Positions 16,027 through 16,545 of a DNA stretch of 16,545 nucleotides are shown in pieces (the first letter of the stretch is position 1; every line of letters begins with the position of its first letter). Under the pieces are notes generated by a model. It ran no database searches. It was not told where the DNA came from and saw only the letters and a list, made by a program, of their open reading frames with translations. Both the position numbers and the translations under genes were made by a program. Source of the DNA: an uncultured Verrucomicrobiales bacterium (lineage in GTDB: Bacteria; Verrucomicrobiota; Verrucomicrobiia; Verrucomicrobiales; Akkermansiaceae); the NCBI GenBank assembly GCA_937969125.1, contig CALBVA010000325.1:1-16545 (forward strand). Direction: 5' to 3'.

Positions 16027-16055
16027 TTCCCCGCTCCCTCAACCGGAGCGGGGAA
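16027..16055 (+). terminator. Hairpin after the giant gene
   Basis: TTCCCCGCTCC (16027-16037) pairs perfectly with GGAGCGGGGAA (16045-16055) around a 7-base loop, 28 bp after the stop codon. The 11-bp GC-rich stem is strong, but it is not followed by a T-run, so it may terminate inefficiently or mainly protect the 3' end of the mRNA. Confidence 0.65.
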
Positions 16056-16104
16056 CATGTGCGGACAACCCATGAAAAAAGACCGAAAAAGTCTCAAGAA
16101 ATCC

Positions 16105-16131
16105 TTGTCTTTCTCGCCCCTTCATCATAAT
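16105..16131 (+). promoter_or_regulatory. Possible promoter for tRNA-Lys
   Basis: TTGTCT (16105-16110) and CATAAT (16126-16131) resemble sigma-70 -35 and -10 boxes, with a shorter than usual 15-bp spacer. A start near 16138 would give a leader of about 40 nt before the tRNA. This is plausible from position, but the match is not strong. Confidence 0.35.
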
Positions 16132-16178
16132 CCTCCGCCGCACCAGCTGGAAGGCAGGTTCAACAAATCCAACAAAAA

Positions 16179-16254
16179 GCGCAGATAGCTCAGTTGGTAG
16201 AGCAGTTGGCTTTTAACCAATTGGTCCTGGGTTCGAGTCCCAGTCTGCGTACCA
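16179..16254 (+). tRNA. tRNA-Lys (anticodon UUU)
   Basis: A complete 76-nt cloverleaf can be folded. The acceptor stem GCGCAGA/TCTGCGT has a G-U pair at 1:72. The D arm is GCTC/GAGC, the anticodon stem GTTGG/CCAAT has loop CTTTTAA with anticodon TTT at 16212-16214, the variable loop is TGGTC, and the T arm CTGGG/CCCAG has loop TTCGAGT. The discriminator is A, as expected for bacterial tRNA-Lys, and the CCA end is encoded at 16252-16254. It is followed 6 bp later by a terminator and then by an integrase gene, so its 3' end is a likely attachment site. Confidence 0.97.
16231..16254 (+). other. Candidate attachment site (tRNA-Lys 3' end)
   Basis: The T-loop/acceptor/CCA end of tRNA-Lys is the standard target of tyrosine integrases, and an integrase gene begins 141 bp downstream, pointing away from the tRNA. 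If an element is inserted here, a copy of this 3' segment should recur at its far end, beyond the window. The exact limits cannot be set from one side. Confidence 0.4.
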
Positions 16255-16259
16255 CTTTC

Positions 16260-16293
16260 GCCCGCTAATTCTCAACGAGTTAGCGGGCTTTTT
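16260..16293 (+). terminator. Rho-independent terminator of tRNA-Lys
   Basis: GCCCGCTAA (16260-16268) pairs perfectly with TTAGCGGGC (16280-16288), an inner CTC/GAG adds three pairs, and TTTTTC follows directly. It begins 6 bp after the CCA end. Confidence 0.92.
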
Positions 16294-16320
16294 CTTGCAT
16301 TGAGCCAAAATTTACACAAT

Positions 16321-16392
16321 TTTAGTGCCCAATAAATGCCCGATAGGTGCCCAATAAATCTGGATTTAGTGCCCAATAGCAGTTAATCTGGA
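16321..16392 (+). repeat. Phased TGCCC direct repeats between tRNA-Lys and the integrase gene
   Basis: Four copies of a TGCCCRATA motif begin at 16326, 16337, 16348 and 16370, so spacings are 11, 11 and 22 bp, close to one, one and two helical turns. Longer identities are GTGCCCAATAAAT (16325-16337 and 16347-16359) and TTTAGTGCCCAATA (16321-16334 and 16365-16378). A second motif, AATCTGGA, recurs at 16357-16364 and 16385-16392. Placement and phasing fit integrase arm-type or excisionase sites, or an operator in front of the integrase gene. Confidence 0.8.
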
Positions 16393-16395
16393 CAC

Positions 16396-16545
16396 ATGCC
16401 TGCCGCCGGAAAACTGGATATAACCAAGCCAAAAGGAAGCCGTCAGTGGATTCTCAACGTCTCTGCCAAGACGTCCCCCACGGGCAAGCGACAACGCCTC
16501 AAGTTCGATACCAAGGCCGCTGCAGAGGATCATCGCACCAAGCTT
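16396..16545 (+). CDS. Probable tyrosine-type site-specific recombinase (integrase), N-terminal fragment
   Basis: An ATG at 16396 opens a frame that runs uninterrupted to the window edge (50 codons). The visible sequence contains RQWILNVSAKTSPTGKRQRLKF followed by DTKAAAEDHRTKL. This matches the start of many phage-type integrases, where a basic 'W..r......TGKR.r..F.TK.eAe' strand-turn-helix binds arm-type DNA sites. The catalytic R-H-R-Y domain lies outside the window, so the call rests on this short motif plus context: it starts 141 bp after a tRNA-Lys gene and right behind phased direct repeats. A weak purine stretch (TGGAC) precedes the start. It would drive integration and excision of an element extending to the right. 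Confidence 0.7.
   Translation, partial: MPAAGKLDITKPKGSRQWILNVSAKTSPTGKRQRLKFDTKAAAEDHRTKL

Noticed and set aside
16072..16188. 38-codon frame (MKKDRKSLKKSLS...) before tRNA-Lys
   Set aside because: It runs into the tRNA gene and overlaps the likely tRNA promoter, with no supporting start signal or family match.
16321..16378. TGCCC repeats as a CRISPR array
   Set aside because: Repeat units are about 9-14 bp with 11- or 22-bp periods and no unique spacers; no cas genes are visible.

Overview
This looks like chromosomal DNA from a Verrucomicrobiota-type bacterium. That placement is inferred from several signs: a GC-rich sequence, tandem bactofilins, a TPR membrane protein ending in the 'DDGA-VYLNG ... 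EVHQ ... SSDL' sandwich domain, a very large secreted Gly-rich protein whose C-terminus resembles the '...FYRA' tails of verrucomicrobial surface proteins, and a near absence of Shine-Dalgarno sequences. No rRNA or phylogenetic marker is present to confirm it.

Layout, left to right. (1) The end of a plus-strand gene coding for an EKPxxP repeat tail. (2) A plus-strand run of two bactofilins (one conventional, one carrying two CxxC zinc ribbons), quinolinate synthase NadA, and a small membrane-anchored coiled-coil protein, closed by a strong hairpin terminator at 3546-3580. (3) A convergent minus-strand cluster transcribed right to left: a secreted beta-propeller protein (start about 6467), a metallo-beta-lactamase-fold hydrolase with an HTH-like N-terminal domain, and a beta-hydroxyacid dehydrogenase. 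Gaps of 26 and 47 bp suggest an operon. (4) A minus-strand 747-aa membrane-anchored TPR protein. (5) Divergent from it, a 6.9-kb plus-strand gene for a 2,287-aa secreted protein. This has an N-terminal lectin-like domain, a collagen/Gly-rich block of about 320 residues, beta-rich segments, a long coiled-coil region with an embedded hydrophobic hairpin, and Ig-like C-terminal domains. (6) tRNA-Lys(UUU) with an encoded CCA and a strong terminator, then phased TGCCC repeats and the first 50 codons of a probable tyrosine integrase. This is the typical edge of an integrated element.

Working together: bactofilins polymerise at the cell envelope, and NadA makes quinolinate for NAD synthesis. No shared function is evident beyond co-orientation. 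The propeller/MBL/dehydrogenase cluster looks metabolic, with unknown substrates. The most unusual content is the giant secreted protein and its divergent TPR neighbour, which share a 181-bp intergenic region and could be a co-regulated cell-surface system. That link is inference only. The right edge is probably the start of a mobile island whose cargo lies outside the window.
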